From positions 130,264-194,263 of the forward strand of contig MKVQ01000019.1 in assembly GCA_001899635.1 (NCBI GenBank): 64,000 nucleotides of DNA, read 5' to 3'. This document shows, piece by piece, positions 51,219-60,104 of the stretch (positions within the stretch are counted from its first letter, which is position 1; the number at the start of each line of letters is the position of its first letter). Under the pieces are notes generated by a model. That model did no database searches, was not told the DNA's origin, and saw nothing but the letters and a program-made list of their open reading frames with translations. This stretch comes from Myxococcales bacterium 68-20. Its GTDB lineage: Bacteria > Myxococcota_A > Polyangia > Polyangiales > Polyangiaceae. The translations under genes and the position numbers were made by a program.

Positions 51219-52843
51219 TCCCGCACCCGGATGAAGCCGCCCGTGCTCGCCGGCTCGGGAGCCTTCGAGGGCGCGGACGTCGCGCTCGCGGGCGCGGACG
51301 CCTTCGGACGCGGAGGCGACGCAGCAACCGCAGCCGGACGCGTGGTCGGCGCGCTCGCTCTCGGCGCCGGGATCTGGCTTTCGATCGGCGCCGCCGATGA
51401 TGCCGGTGTGGTCGTCGTCGCGCTTGCGCCGATCGACGGTGGTGCCTGTGACGGCGGCTCGGGCGGAGGTGCAGGCGCTGCGGACACCGCGGTCGTCGCG
51501 CCGGTCGTCACCGCCGTCGGCACCGTCGCTCCGCTCCCGCGTCCGAGCACGACCGCCACGCCCGCGAGCGCAATCGCAACGCTGGCGACGGCGACGATCC
51601 CGCGCCGGCTCTTCTTCTCGACCCGAGCGGCGTTCGTCGTTCCCCACGCCGACGATGCCGGTACTGCGTCGGGCGCGCTGCCGTCGTCCGGAGCGGGCTG
51701 CCGATCGTCGCCGACGGCGCGCTCGGTCACGGCCGTACCGGTGATGACGTGCTCCTCCGAGATGTGCTTCTGCTTCGCAACGGAGGTCGGGTTCGGTCCC
51801 GTCGTACGTCCGGGATCGCTCGTCCGCGCCGCGTCCGAGACGCTCGCCGCATCCGCCGTCTCGCCGCTCGAGGGGACGCTCGGCAGAGGCTTGCGCGTGC
51901 CCGCGCGTTCGCCTCCTGCGAGGATGCCGATCGTACGGGCCGCCGAGCCGTGATCGGCCGGCGCTGCGAACGGCTCGAGCGCCGATGCGAGCTCGCCGAT
52001 GTCGACCCAGCGCGCCTGCGCGTCTTTCTCGAGACACCGCATCACGACGTCGGACAGCTCGCGCGGCACGTCGGGCCTCACCTCGTGGACCGAGCGGCAG
52101 CCCTCCTGGGCCACCTTGAAGCAGAGATCGAGCAGCGTGTCGGCCTCGAAGGGGACCTTGCGCGTGAGCAGCTCGTAGGCGATCGCGCCGAGCGCCCAGA
52201 TGTCCGATCGCTCGTCGACGTACTTCGACGACCGCATCTGCTCGGGTGCCATGTAGAGCGGCGAGCCGAGGAGCATCTCCGTCTTCGTCAGCGAGAGCAT
52301 GTCGCTCGAGTTGGGGTTGATCGACTTCGAGATGCCGAAGTCGAGCACCTTCACGAGCGCGCGCCCGTCGGGGCTGCGCGAGAGAAACAGGTTCGCCGGC
52401 TTGAGGTCACGATGGACGATCCCGAGCGCATGCGCCTCGGCGAGGCCCTCGCATGCCTGGAGCATCCAGCTCACGGCGTCCTCGATCGCGAACTGTTCGG
52501 TCGACGCCTTCAGCTCGGCGCCGAGGTCGCGGCCGTCGAGGTACTCCATCACGATGTACGCGCGCCCGTCGTCCATGCGACCGACGTCGAGCACCTTCGC
52601 GACGTGCGTCCCCTTCAGCTTGACCGATGCTCTGGCCTCGCGGACGAAGCGCCCGACCAGCTCGTCGTTCGTCGCGGCCTGCGGCAACAGGAACTTGAGG
52701 GCGACCCGTTGCTCGAGCTCGAGGTGCATCGCCGAGACGACGACCCCCATTCCGCCGGCCCCGATCACCCCCTCGATACGGTACTTCGCGGCGAGGACAT
52801 CACCCTCCTTGACGGGGGCGGTCGGGTTCTGGGGAGCGACCAT
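51215..52843 (-). CDS. Ser/Thr protein kinase with Ala/Pro-rich tail
   Basis: The ATG at 52841-52843 gives a 542-residue PknB-like kinase. The glycine loop GAGGMGVVV, catalytic Lys 50 (RVALKFL), HRD at 144-146 (VHRDLKPAN), DFG at 168-170 and APE at 199-201 are all intact. The kinase domain spans about 20-285. A membrane segment follows at roughly 430-450 (GIVAVASVAIALAGVAVVLG), with an Ala/Pro/Ser/Thr-rich outer tail that has no sensor domain. The product of the overlapping downstream gene (TPR/PEGA) is the expected partner. Compare 31313-32878, which has the same plan but an SPE motif. Confidence 0.93.
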   Translation of the reverse strand: MVAPQNPTAPVKEGDVLAAKYRIEGVIGAGGMGVVVSAMHLELEQRVALKFLLPQAATNDELVGRFVREARASVKLKGTHVAKVLDVGRMDDGRAYIVMEYLDGRDLGAELKASTEQFAIEDAVSWMLQACEGLAEAHALGIVHRDLKPANLFLSRSPDGRALVKVLDFGISKSINPNSSDMLSLTKTEMLLGSPLYMAPEQMRSSKYVDERSDIWALGAIAYELLTRKVPFEADTLLDLCFKVAQEGCRSVHEVRPDVPRELSDVVMRCLEKDAQARWVDIGELASALEPFAAPADHGSAARTIGILAGGERAGTRKPLPSVPSSGETADAASVSDAARTSDPGRTTGPNPTSVAKQKHISEEHVITGTAVTERAVGDDRQPAPDDGSAPDAVPASSAWGTTNAARVEKKSRRGIVAVASVAIALAGVAVVLGRGSGATVPTAVTTGATTAVSAAPAPPPEPPSQAPPSIGASATTTTPASSAAPIESQIPAPRASAPTTRPAAVAASPPRPKASAPASATSAPSKAPEPASTGGFIRVRE

Positions 52844-52936
52844 CCGAGCGGCCCATTTTCTCCTCTTGGCCCGACATTCGCAATGCCGGCGGCCCCGAAG
52901 ACCGCCACTGAGCGACAAATCCTCGGATACGGGCTA

Positions 52937-55015
52937 CTACCGCGGAAATGCAGCGGCGTTGCCGCCGTCGACGGTGACCACGCACCCCGTGGTGGCCTTG
53001 GCCCGAGCCAGCCAGGCAAAAGACTCGGCGACGTCCCGCGCGGTGACCTCCCGCACGAGAAGGTTCGAGCGGAAGTAGTCGTCCACCGTGATGCCACGCG
53101 CCGCCGCGCGCGACTCGACCATGCCGCCACCGAAGATGTTGGTGCGGATCCGGTCTGCGTTCACCGCATTCGAGCGGATCCCGTGCTTGGCGAGGTCGAC
53201 CGCGTACTGGCGCATGAGCGAGACGAGGGCCGCCTTCGGGACGGCGTACGGGCCGAAGCCCGGCCCCTGGTTGAACGCGCTCTTGCTGGCGTTGAAGAGA
53301 AGGCAACCTCCGCGACGCTGAAGCGTCATGAGGTGCGTCGCGGCGCGGGCGACGTTCACGTGCGACAGGAGGTTGAGCTCGAGCGAAGCGCGCAGCGCTG
53401 CCTCGCCCTCGGCCGTCTCGAGCTTCCCCTCCGCCGCCGATCCCGCGTTGCTCACGACGAGATCGACACCACCGAAGGTCTGCGCGGCGAGCCGAAATGC
53501 GCGGGTGACGTCCTCCGCCTTCGTGACGTCGCAGACCACCGTCACAACTTGAGACCGCTTGCCGATCGCGCGCGCCGCTGCGTCGAGGCCGGCCTCGTCG
53601 CGATCGCACAGGACGACGTGCGCCCCGAGCTCGACGAACAGCTCCGCGGTCCCGAGGCCGATTCCGGACGCCGCTCCGGTCACGAGCGCGACGCGCTTCG
53701 CGAGCGGGAGCTCGGCCTCCTTCTTGAGCTTCGCCTGCTCGAGGCTCCAGTACTCGACGTCGAAGAGATCATCGAGCCCGACGGGCGCGTACTCGCCGAC
53801 GACCTCGGCCTGCTCGATTACGTCGATTGTGTGCTCGTAGACGTCGGCCGCGATCTCGGCCTCCTTCTTCGTCTTGCCGATCGCGCACAGGCCGATGCGC
53901 GGAAGGAGGAGAACGCGCGGCCACGGGTCGAGCCGCTTCTTCGTGACGCCCTTCTTCGCGACCATCTCGTCGAAGTAGGCGTCGTAGCGGCGCGCATACG
54001 AAGCGAGCTCGCGGTCGAGATTCGCGGCGAACGCGCTCGCGTCGTCGTACGACGGCGTGACGAGATGAAGCGGCCACGGCTTCGTCCGGAGCACATGGTC
54101 GGGCGTCGCGCAGCCGCGCTGGGTCAGCGCCGCAGCGTCGTCGCGATCGAGGAACGCGAGGATGCGCGGCGACGTCCGGAGCGTGACGATCGGCGCGCGC
54201 TCCGGCGCATCGTCCGCGGCGCGCGCAAAGGCTCCGCGGACGACCGCGAGCGCGTTCGTGACGGCGGTCTCGCTCGGCGTCGCGGTCGAGCGTGCGGTCG
54301 CCGTCGCCTTCGCGGGCCGTCCGGCGGCGTAGCGCTCGCACTTCGAGACGGCCTCGATCATTCGTTCGTAGCTCTCCTTCGCGGTCGCGCCGAACGTGAA
54401 GATGCCATGGCGTTCGAGCACCATCACCGACGGCGATCGGCCGGCCTTCACCGCGGCGTCCCACGCCTCCTTACACGCACGCGCGAGCCCGAAGCCGGGC
54501 ATCACGTACGGGATGAAGAGCAGGCTCGCGCCGAAGATCTCCTCGGCCCTCGCGCGCGCGTCGTTCTGATCGACCACGGAGAGAAGAGCGTCGGCGTGGG
54601 TGTGATCGATGAACGTCGCGGGCAGCGCCGCATGGAGCAGCGTCTCGACGCTCGGCGTGGGCGCGCTCGCGTCGAGGAGGGCGAGGCGCAGCTCGTTGAC
54701 CATCTGCTCGTCGCTCATCGCGGGGAGCTCGAGGAGGCGCATCAGCGACGCCATGCGGACGGCGGGGTGCCCCGGCGGCTCGATGGTCGCGAGGTCCCAT
54801 CCCGATCCCTTCACGTGGAGCACGTCGACGGTCTCGCCGAAGATCGTCGTCGCCTTCGCCTTCACGCTCGTGTTGCCACCGCCGTGGAGGACGAGCGCCG
54901 GCTCGGCACCGAGGAGACGCGCGCTGTACGTGCGGAGGGCGAGCTCCTCGCTCACCTCGGGCTTTCGACCATCCACCGCGCTCGCGGCCTCGGCGTCGTT
55001 CCAGCGGCTCTTCAT
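52937..55015 (-). CDS. Bifunctional rhamnulose-1-phosphate aldolase / short-chain dehydrogenase
   Basis: This 692-residue fusion joins a class II aldolase domain (about 35-400) to an SDR domain (about 445-692). The aldolase part shows GGGNTSVK, FIDHTHADALL (zinc His pair) and ERHGIFTFG (third His). The SDR part shows TGAASGIGLGTAEL, NAGSAA and Y-x3-K in FGPYAVPKAAL. The family (RhaD-type aldolase with lactaldehyde dehydrogenase) splits L-rhamnulose 1-phosphate to dihydroxyacetone phosphate and L-lactaldehyde and oxidises the latter. Length and domain order match. No rhamnose isomerase or kinase gene is in the window, so the substrate could be a related sugar phosphate. Confidence 0.9.
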   Translation of the reverse strand: MKSRWNDAEAASAVDGRKPEVSEELALRTYSARLLGAEPALVLHGGGNTSVKAKATTIFGETVDVLHVKGSGWDLATIEPPGHPAVRMASLMRLLELPAMSDEQMVNELRLALLDASAPTPSVETLLHAALPATFIDHTHADALLSVVDQNDARARAEEIFGASLLFIPYVMPGFGLARACKEAWDAAVKAGRSPSVMVLERHGIFTFGATAKESYERMIEAVSKCERYAAGRPAKATATARSTATPSETAVTNALAVVRGAFARAADDAPERAPIVTLRTSPRILAFLDRDDAAALTQRGCATPDHVLRTKPWPLHLVTPSYDDASAFAANLDRELASYARRYDAYFDEMVAKKGVTKKRLDPWPRVLLLPRIGLCAIGKTKKEAEIAADVYEHTIDVIEQAEVVGEYAPVGLDDLFDVEYWSLEQAKLKKEAELPLAKRVALVTGAASGIGLGTAELFVELGAHVVLCDRDEAGLDAAARAIGKRSQVVTVVCDVTKAEDVTRAFRLAAQTFGGVDLVVSNAGSAAEGKLETAEGEAALRASLELNLLSHVNVARAATHLMTLQRRGGCLLFNASKSAFNQGPGFGPYAVPKAALVSLMRQYAVDLAKHGIRSNAVNADRIRTNIFGGGMVESRAAARGITVDDYFRSNLLVREVTARDVAESFAWLARAKATTGCVVTVDGGNAAAFPR

Positions 55016-55097
55016 CGTGCCGCGTTCATAGCGCGGAGGAGGCCCCGTTGGGAGGGGCCAGCGCAGGCCGCCGCCGAGCGCCCGCGGCCACGTGGCC

Positions 55098-55496
55098 TCA
55101 GGGGAGCTCGGGCTGCGCGGTGACGGTAGCGGGGATCGTCAGCACGACGTTGCCGTCGGCGAGGAACTCGATCTCCGTCCTTCCCTGCTGCCACCCGATG
55201 AAGGTGTAGTTCCGATCGTTCACGGCGCGGTTGACCTCGACGATGCTCGGGTCCTTCGAGCGAACGCCGAGCGGCATCTGCTCGTTGTCGTCGTTCCAGA
55301 CGGCGATGTGAGCCGTGATGGCGAGGCCGTGGGGCAGATCGAGGCGCTGGGTGTTGACGGTGCCGCCGAGCGTCCCCTGCCCCTTCACGGCGGAGATCTC
55401 GGTGCGATCGTACTCGGGCCCGCACGCGGCGACGCCGAAGACGAGGCTCGCGAGGACGACGGCCGTGCCGAGGACGTTCTTCATCGAGCGGCTCAC
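55098..55496 (-). CDS. Small lipoprotein, Ig-like, coupled to 55493-56251
   Basis: The 132-residue precursor starts at the ATG at 55494-55496, which overlaps the stop of the upstream gene by four bases. The signal peptide ends in the lipobox VAAC (Cys at about 25). The mature part is strand-rich (ISAVKGQGTLGGTVNTQRL; FIGWQQGRTEIEFLADG; VVLTIPATV) and looks like a bacterial Ig-like (Big_2) domain, similar in tone to the C-terminal part of the upstream protein. It may be a surface lipoprotein acting together with its neighbour. No enzyme motif is visible. Confidence 0.7.
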   Translation of the reverse strand: MSRSMKNVLGTAVVLASLVFGVAACGPEYDRTEISAVKGQGTLGGTVNTQRLDLPHGLAITAHIAVWNDDNEQMPLGVRSKDPSIVEVNRAVNDRNYTFIGWQQGRTEIEFLADGNVVLTIPATVTAQPELP

Positions 55497-56251
55497 TGCG
55501 TCACCTCCACGTCGATCTCCTTCACCAGGCCGCCCGCGTCCGCCTTGATCTTGGTCTTGCCGACCCCCTTCGCGCGGAGGTTCACGACGCGATCGCTGTA
55601 GCTCTCGACCACGACCACATCACTGGCATCCGACGTCCATTCGACCGGGATCGATCCGGCCACCGCCTTCAGGTTGTACTCGGCGACGACGCGGTAGCTC
55701 GGCGTCTGGTCGACCTTCAGGTTCAGCGCCTGGATGCGCGGCGGGACGTTGCCCTTCGCAACGTCATAGTTGGCGTCGTAGACGATGAGCGCGTCGGGCT
55801 TGACGATCTTCAACGTCACGTAGTCGATCACGGTGCCGCCGCTGTCGCGCACCATCACCGTCCCGTAGCCGGGCTTCACCGCGGCGAAGCCGTCGGGGCC
55901 CTGGCTGACGTACGGTCCGATGGCCACGGTCTTGATGCCCTCGTAGCGCTTCTCCTTGATCACGATGACGGGGCCCTGCTGGTTCTTGGCCACGAAGCGC
56001 ACGTCGAACGTCGCGCCGCTCGCGATCGCGTCGGGGAAGCGCTTCGCGTCACCCGAATACGGAAGGCATGCGAGGCCGTCATCGCAGGCGAAGAGGAAGT
56101 CTCCGTTGCCGAGCTCCCCTTCCTTGTACGCCTCGCTGCCGGCCGTGGGATTGCCGCTGCACCCAGCGAGCGCGCCGATGGAAAGAGTGACCGTGGCGAT
56201 CATCATCGCCATCCCTCTGCCTGTGACCGATCGAGCCTTGTTCGTTTGCAT
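55493..56251 (-). CDS. Lipoprotein with Ig-like (Big_2) domain
   Basis: The ATG at 56249-56251 lies behind GAAGGG, a good ribosome site. The 252-residue precursor has a lipoprotein signal with LAGC. The mature protein is strand-rich; the last ~80 residues (SIPVEWTSDASDVVVVES; VNLRAKGVGKTKIKADAGG) follow the Big_2 pattern of bacterial Ig-like domains. Cys in FACDDGLACLPY may form a disulfide. The gene is coupled to the next lipoprotein gene by an overlapping start/stop, so both are probably made in fixed ratio. Function is unknown; surface display or adhesion is a guess. Confidence 0.75.
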   Translation of the reverse strand: MQTNKARSVTGRGMAMMIATVTLSIGALAGCSGNPTAGSEAYKEGELGNGDFLFACDDGLACLPYSGDAKRFPDAIASGATFDVRFVAKNQQGPVIVIKEKRYEGIKTVAIGPYVSQGPDGFAAVKPGYGTVMVRDSGGTVIDYVTLKIVKPDALIVYDANYDVAKGNVPPRIQALNLKVDQTPSYRVVAEYNLKAVAGSIPVEWTSDASDVVVVESYSDRVVNLRAKGVGKTKIKADAGGLVKEIDVEVTQ

Positions 56252-56826
56252 GACGTGACCCTTCGAGCGCGCGACACCGCACGCTGCCAATCAGAGTACC
56301 GCTCTTCGCGGCTTGCGACGCGCGGAGCCCCCGCCCGCGCGTCACACCTCGTTCGAGGAGAAGGAAGAACGAGAAGCGAAAGAAGCGAAGAAAGAAGAAG
56401 CGCAAGGATGAGGGGCTGGGACCGAGGCGCCGACCACCGCCAGCACCTCGGCCCCTCACCCCGGTCGGCGTCGAGCGACGCCAGAAGAACGAGACGACCT
56501 GGGAGCGGCTCGTCCTCCCTCGAAAGCGAAGGAAGGCGAAGTGCCAGGACCTATCGCAACGCTCGTGCCGCCGGCCGGACTACCCGCGAAACCCGCGTAA
56601 AACACGCGATCCCGCACGCTCAGCCGCCCGCGGGCGCTCGGCTCGACGCTCGCGATGCCCTGACATCCGTGCCATCCCTCCGTAGTCGGCCGGAAACATG
56701 GCAACGGCGCCGTCCTGCCGTGAACGGCTGGGCTCACCCCGCGCCTCCGCTCCACCGCCTAGAGCCACAAAACCCCCGGCCGCGAGGCGTTCCTTCAAAA
56801 AACTCGCGCCCGCGCGAGAATCTGGT
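56252..56826. other. Intergenic region with purine-rich tract
   Basis: No gene is supported here. The stretch 56356-56410 is almost entirely A and G on the + strand (GAGGAGAAGGAAGAACGAGA-type), which stands out from the GC-rich surroundings. Open frames across it are Arg/Ser-rich and probably spurious. Confidence 0.6.
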
Positions 56827-56856
56827 TTGACACTGAGACCCGAGGAAGGGTAAACG
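56827..56856 (+). promoter_or_regulatory. Promoter of tRNA-Val
   Basis: TTGACA at 56827-56832 is a perfect -35 hexamer; TAAACG at 56851-56856, 18 bp away, is a fair -10. The tRNA 5' end follows 13 bp later, as expected for a stable-RNA promoter. Confidence 0.6.
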
Positions 56857-56869
56857 CTTTGGCTCTCTT

Positions 56870-56941
<72 letters not shown>

Positions 56942-56963
56942 CAACTTTGTAGCGAAAAACAAG

Positions 56964-56995
56964 CGGGTTGAGTGCTTCGGCACTCAGCCCGTTTT
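56964..56995 (+). terminator. Intrinsic terminator of tRNA-Val
   Basis: CGGGTTGAGTGC, tetraloop TTCG and GCACTCAGCCCG form a 12-bp stem (one G-U) followed by TTTTGCTTT. It is a textbook intrinsic terminator. Confidence 0.92.
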
Positions 56996-57035
56996 GCTTT
57001 CCTCACCACCTGCGGAGGGTGCCTCCCCACCACCC

Positions 57036-57245
57036 TCACCACTTGCGCCCGTCGTCGACGAGGCGGAGGGCGAGCTGGGCGGGCGTCGAGAGGCGGATGA
57101 CCTTCGCGAGCGCCGCGCGCTACTCGGCACCGTTCACCGTCGAGTAATGGTGCTGCGTGGGCTCGGTGAGGTGGCCCGAGATCGAGCGCGTCACGAGGTC
57201 GTCGACCTGCGCCGCGCGCGCTCGTCGAGCGTGCGCCGGCACGTG
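57036..57245 (-). pseudogene. C-terminal remnant of a tyrosine recombinase
   Basis: On the minus strand one frame reads LVTRSISGHLTEPTQHHYS, which matches the C-terminal end of phage-type integrases, where the HxxR/HYS region carries the nucleophilic Tyr. An amber codon interrupts it at 57120-57122, after which the frame continues RAALAKVIRLSTPAQL to a stop at 57036. No N-terminal part is seen. Its position beside tRNA-Val fits with an integrative element that once used this tRNA as its site. Confidence 0.6.
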
Positions 57246-57364
57246 CACTGCGTGAGGTGCTTCTCGATCCCGAGCTCGACGGCCGTCTCGGCATGTCTTG
57301 CTTCGTCGTTCGCATCACCTCGTCACCGAGGGAGCGCGAGCGACGAACGAGGAGGCGCCCTGAT

Positions 57365-57935
57365 CCCGCACGTCGGTTGAAGGAGGCACGCCTGCCGGCC
57401 AATGCTGCGAGCGTCGAGGAGGTCACGTGCGAACCGGCGCGCGGTCTCGACAGAGCCGTCGTGCGCTCACTCTCGACGTGCCAGTGGGCGCGCGAAACAC
57501 AATGCGACCATCACCGGAGCGACGGCCACCGGGAAGACCTTCCTTGGAACCGCGCTCGCACGGGCGTCGTGTCGAAGCGGCAATCGCGCGCTCTGCACAC
57601 GAGCACCGCGGTTGCTTCACGAGCTTTCGATCGCGCGCGGCGACGGCTCGTACACGACGATGCTCCAGAAGATCGCGCGCGCCGATGTCCGCGTCCTGGA
57701 TGCTCTCCTCATCGCACCGCTCGAAGAGCAGGAGCGACGCGATCTCCTCGAGGTGCTCGAAGATCGCTACGACCGCGCGTCGACGGTGATCACCACGCAG
57801 GTGCCCACGAAAAAGTTGGCGAGTCCCTCGCAGATCCCACGCTCCCCGACGCGATCTGCGATCGAGTGATCACAACACGCACGTCGTCTCGCTGCGGGCG
57901 GCTCGATGAGAAAGAGGAAGGCAATCGTTACCGAA
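57365..57935 (+). pseudogene. IstB-type ATPase (IS21 family), two frameshifts
   Basis: Three pieces in two frames make up an IstB-like helper ATPase. The first reads ARRLKEARLPANAASVEEV and RGLDRAVVRSLSTCQWARE, up to about 57500. The second frame gives NATITGATATGKTFLGTALA (Walker A) and DVRVLDALLIAPLEEQERRD up to about 57810. The first frame then resumes with VGESLADPTLPDAICDRV. The second shift lies in the A run at 57809-57814. No istA transposase gene or IS ends are visible, so this is a dead fragment of an IS21-type element. Confidence 0.75.
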
Positions 57936-58620
57936 GCCGCATCTGTATCCTGCGCGATGGAAACGTCGCGTATCGCTCCAAGAAGGTGAGCCGAAACCGT
58001 GTAGCCGCGCGCTCCGGCGCGCCACGGCATCCTCTTGCCGCAAGCACCATGCGGCCAGCCCGCAGGCCTCGGACTGTCCTCTTCGAGCAATCTTCCAGTC
58101 CCGCACCTGGGACGCGGCACTCGGTATGCGGTACGCCTGGTAACCCGCGGTTCCATCCGCCGATCTCTTGCTCGCCCGGATACACGCCCAACGCGCGCTG
58201 CCATTTTCGCCACGAGGGCCGTGCTCGCTACGACGTGTTGGGGCGAGGCCGAGCGATACATAATCGATGGTGCCGCTGTCGCCTCAACTGAGGTGCTCCT
58301 GCGAATCGGGCATTGATTGACAGAGAGAAAGTTGCCGCTCGTGCCATGTCACAGCCGGCGACCCAACGTCGCTCCGCGGGGCACACAGCTGCACCTCGTT
58401 TCGACGATCTCGCGTCTTCGCTCGCCGCGACATCGTCGCTCGCGCGCCTCGAGGCGATCCCGCACGTACCCAAACGTGCGCATGTGTCGTTCTGGCATAT
58501 GTCCTGCAGTCCCGACACATCGCTGTAAAGGGGGAGTCGGTTGATGACGTTGAAGCAAGAAGGATCCTGCTGTCGTTCGCCCGTCGACATCAGCGTTTAC
58601 AGCGTTCTGCGGGGCCGCGC
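57936..58620. other. Spacer without a convincing gene
   Basis: Short Arg-rich open frames exist on both strands, but none has a ribosome site plus a recognisable domain. The region may be more mobile-element debris and should contain the promoter of the sigma-factor gene at 58621. Confidence 0.4.
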
Positions 58621-59637
58621 ATGACCAAGGATCTGACGACTCCCCATCTCCCACGTGAGATCGCGGTCCGCTATTTCCCGATCATCCGTCGGGCGGCGCG
58701 CCGCATGGCACGCCGACTCCCCTCACACGTATGCGTCGATGACCTCGTCGGTGCCGGGTTCGTAGGTCTCGTCAAAGCGTACCGACAGTACGACGCTGCA
58801 CGCTGCGACCGTTTCGAGCCGTACGCCGAGCTTCGGATCCGCGGCGCGATGTTCGACGAGCTCCGCTCGCACGATCCACTTCCCCGCGATCTGCGCGCGA
58901 TGCTTCGCAAGGCGAACATGGCCACACGGCAGCTGCAGACGCAGCTCGGCAGAGCCCCCACCGACGCCGAGGTGGCGAGCCAGCTCTCGCTACCGCTCGA
59001 GACGTATCGCCAGATCCGCGCGCTGACGGAGTTCCGTCCGATAAGCATCAATACACACGCAAATGACGACCGGGAGGCGCCGGTGGAGTTCAATGATCCG
59101 TCTGCGATCGCGGCGGACGAGGAGCTCGCGAAGGCAGACTCGAGGCGCGCGGTCGCGCAGGCCATCGAGGCACTTCCGCGACGACTTGGCCTAGTGCTGG
59201 AGCTCTACTACTGCGATGATCTGACGATGCGTCACATCGGCAGCCTGCTCGGCGTGACCGAGTCCCGCGTGTGCCAGCTTCGCGCAGAGGCTATCAAGCT
59301 CCTCCGCGCGTCCATGGGCGAGCCTCCCCGAGCGGGCGGCCTTCGTGAGCCTCGCGATGCTCGGCCCCCGCATGATGAGGCCGGCACGCGCGCTCCTCGA
59401 CACCCGCCATCATGCGTCGATGCTGGCCTTCTCGAGAGTGGCCACACGAAACCCGCTTCGAAGCGCCAGCCGAGTGGCTCTACCGGGTCTGGCTCAGTTC
59501 CGGACCAACGAGAACCACTGCTTCGCCGCCGGCCCGTTGGAGAAGCGCTCATGAGCAAGCTCGAGGCCCGCCAAGCGCTTTTCGGCGCCCTCGGAGATCG
59601 CTCTGCCCTCCCCGCCGGAGACGCGGACTTCTTCTGA
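58621..59637 (+). CDS. FliA/WhiG-type sigma factor with C-terminal extension
   Basis: This 338-residue protein is a group 3 sigma factor. Region 2 reads AARRMARRLPSHVCVDDLVGAG and GLVKAYRQYDAARCDRFEPYAELRIRGAMFDEL (given in parts), region 3 includes RDLRAMLRKANMATRQLQTQ, and region 4 includes LPRRLGLVLELYYCDDLTMRHI and GVTESRVCQLRAEAIKLL. This is the FliA/WhiG pattern, where normal length is 240-260. About 100 extra residues (from about 235) are Pro/Arg/Ser-rich, show no domain and may be read-through caused by loss of the original stop. There are no flagellar genes nearby; in gliding bacteria such factors control development or polysaccharide genes. It is surrounded by transposon debris. Confidence 0.85.
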   Translation: MTKDLTTPHLPREIAVRYFPIIRRAARRMARRLPSHVCVDDLVGAGFVGLVKAYRQYDAARCDRFEPYAELRIRGAMFDELRSHDPLPRDLRAMLRKANMATRQLQTQLGRAPTDAEVASQLSLPLETYRQIRALTEFRPISINTHANDDREAPVEFNDPSAIAADEELAKADSRRAVAQAIEALPRRLGLVLELYYCDDLTMRHIGSLLGVTESRVCQLRAEAIKLLRASMGEPPRAGGLREPRDARPPHDEAGTRAPRHPPSCVDAGLLESGHTKPASKRQPSGSTGSGSVPDQREPLLRRRPVGEALMSKLEARQALFGALGDRSALPAGDADFF

Positions 59638-60104
59638 TGAACGCTAAACGCACGGCTCAGGCCTGGATCCGATGCGCCCGGAGCCTGCCCACCGCTGGCA
59701 CGCCGCGCAGTGCCTGCGTGGGGATTCGGCGAGGTCCACTCCACGCTGCATCTCATGATGCAGGCACGATCGACATACCACTTTACACATCACTCGAGCA
59801 CAACTCTGCACGAGATAAATGGATGCAATTCGCATAATCGAATACCTGATGCTGCGCAGGGGCTGGAGTCGCCCCGCGCGCGAAAGTCGCCGCTACCGCG
59901 CAACGAGACGCCAGCCTGCCGCCCGCAGCATGCTTTGCGTGCATTACCCACAGATAGGACGGCGAGATCGAGCTGCCGCTGGAGCGCGCGGAGGTAGCCG
60001 AGAAGCGCGGAGACGATGACGTGGATGAGGACGCTCGCGAGCTCGAGGGCTCGAGCGCGACAGACGCCACGGAGTTGACGACGGGCGCGGTGCCCTCGGC
60101 CATA
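59638..60104. other. Spacer without a convincing gene
   Basis: No supported gene. It lies between the sigma-factor stop and the ATPase remnant and is less GC-rich near 59750-59850. Confidence 0.4.

Noticed and set aside
51749-55123. 1124-codon open frame on the + strand
   Set aside because: It is antisense to the kinase and aldolase genes, which have clear catalytic motifs. Its Arg/Glu-rich translation is the usual shadow of high-GC codons.
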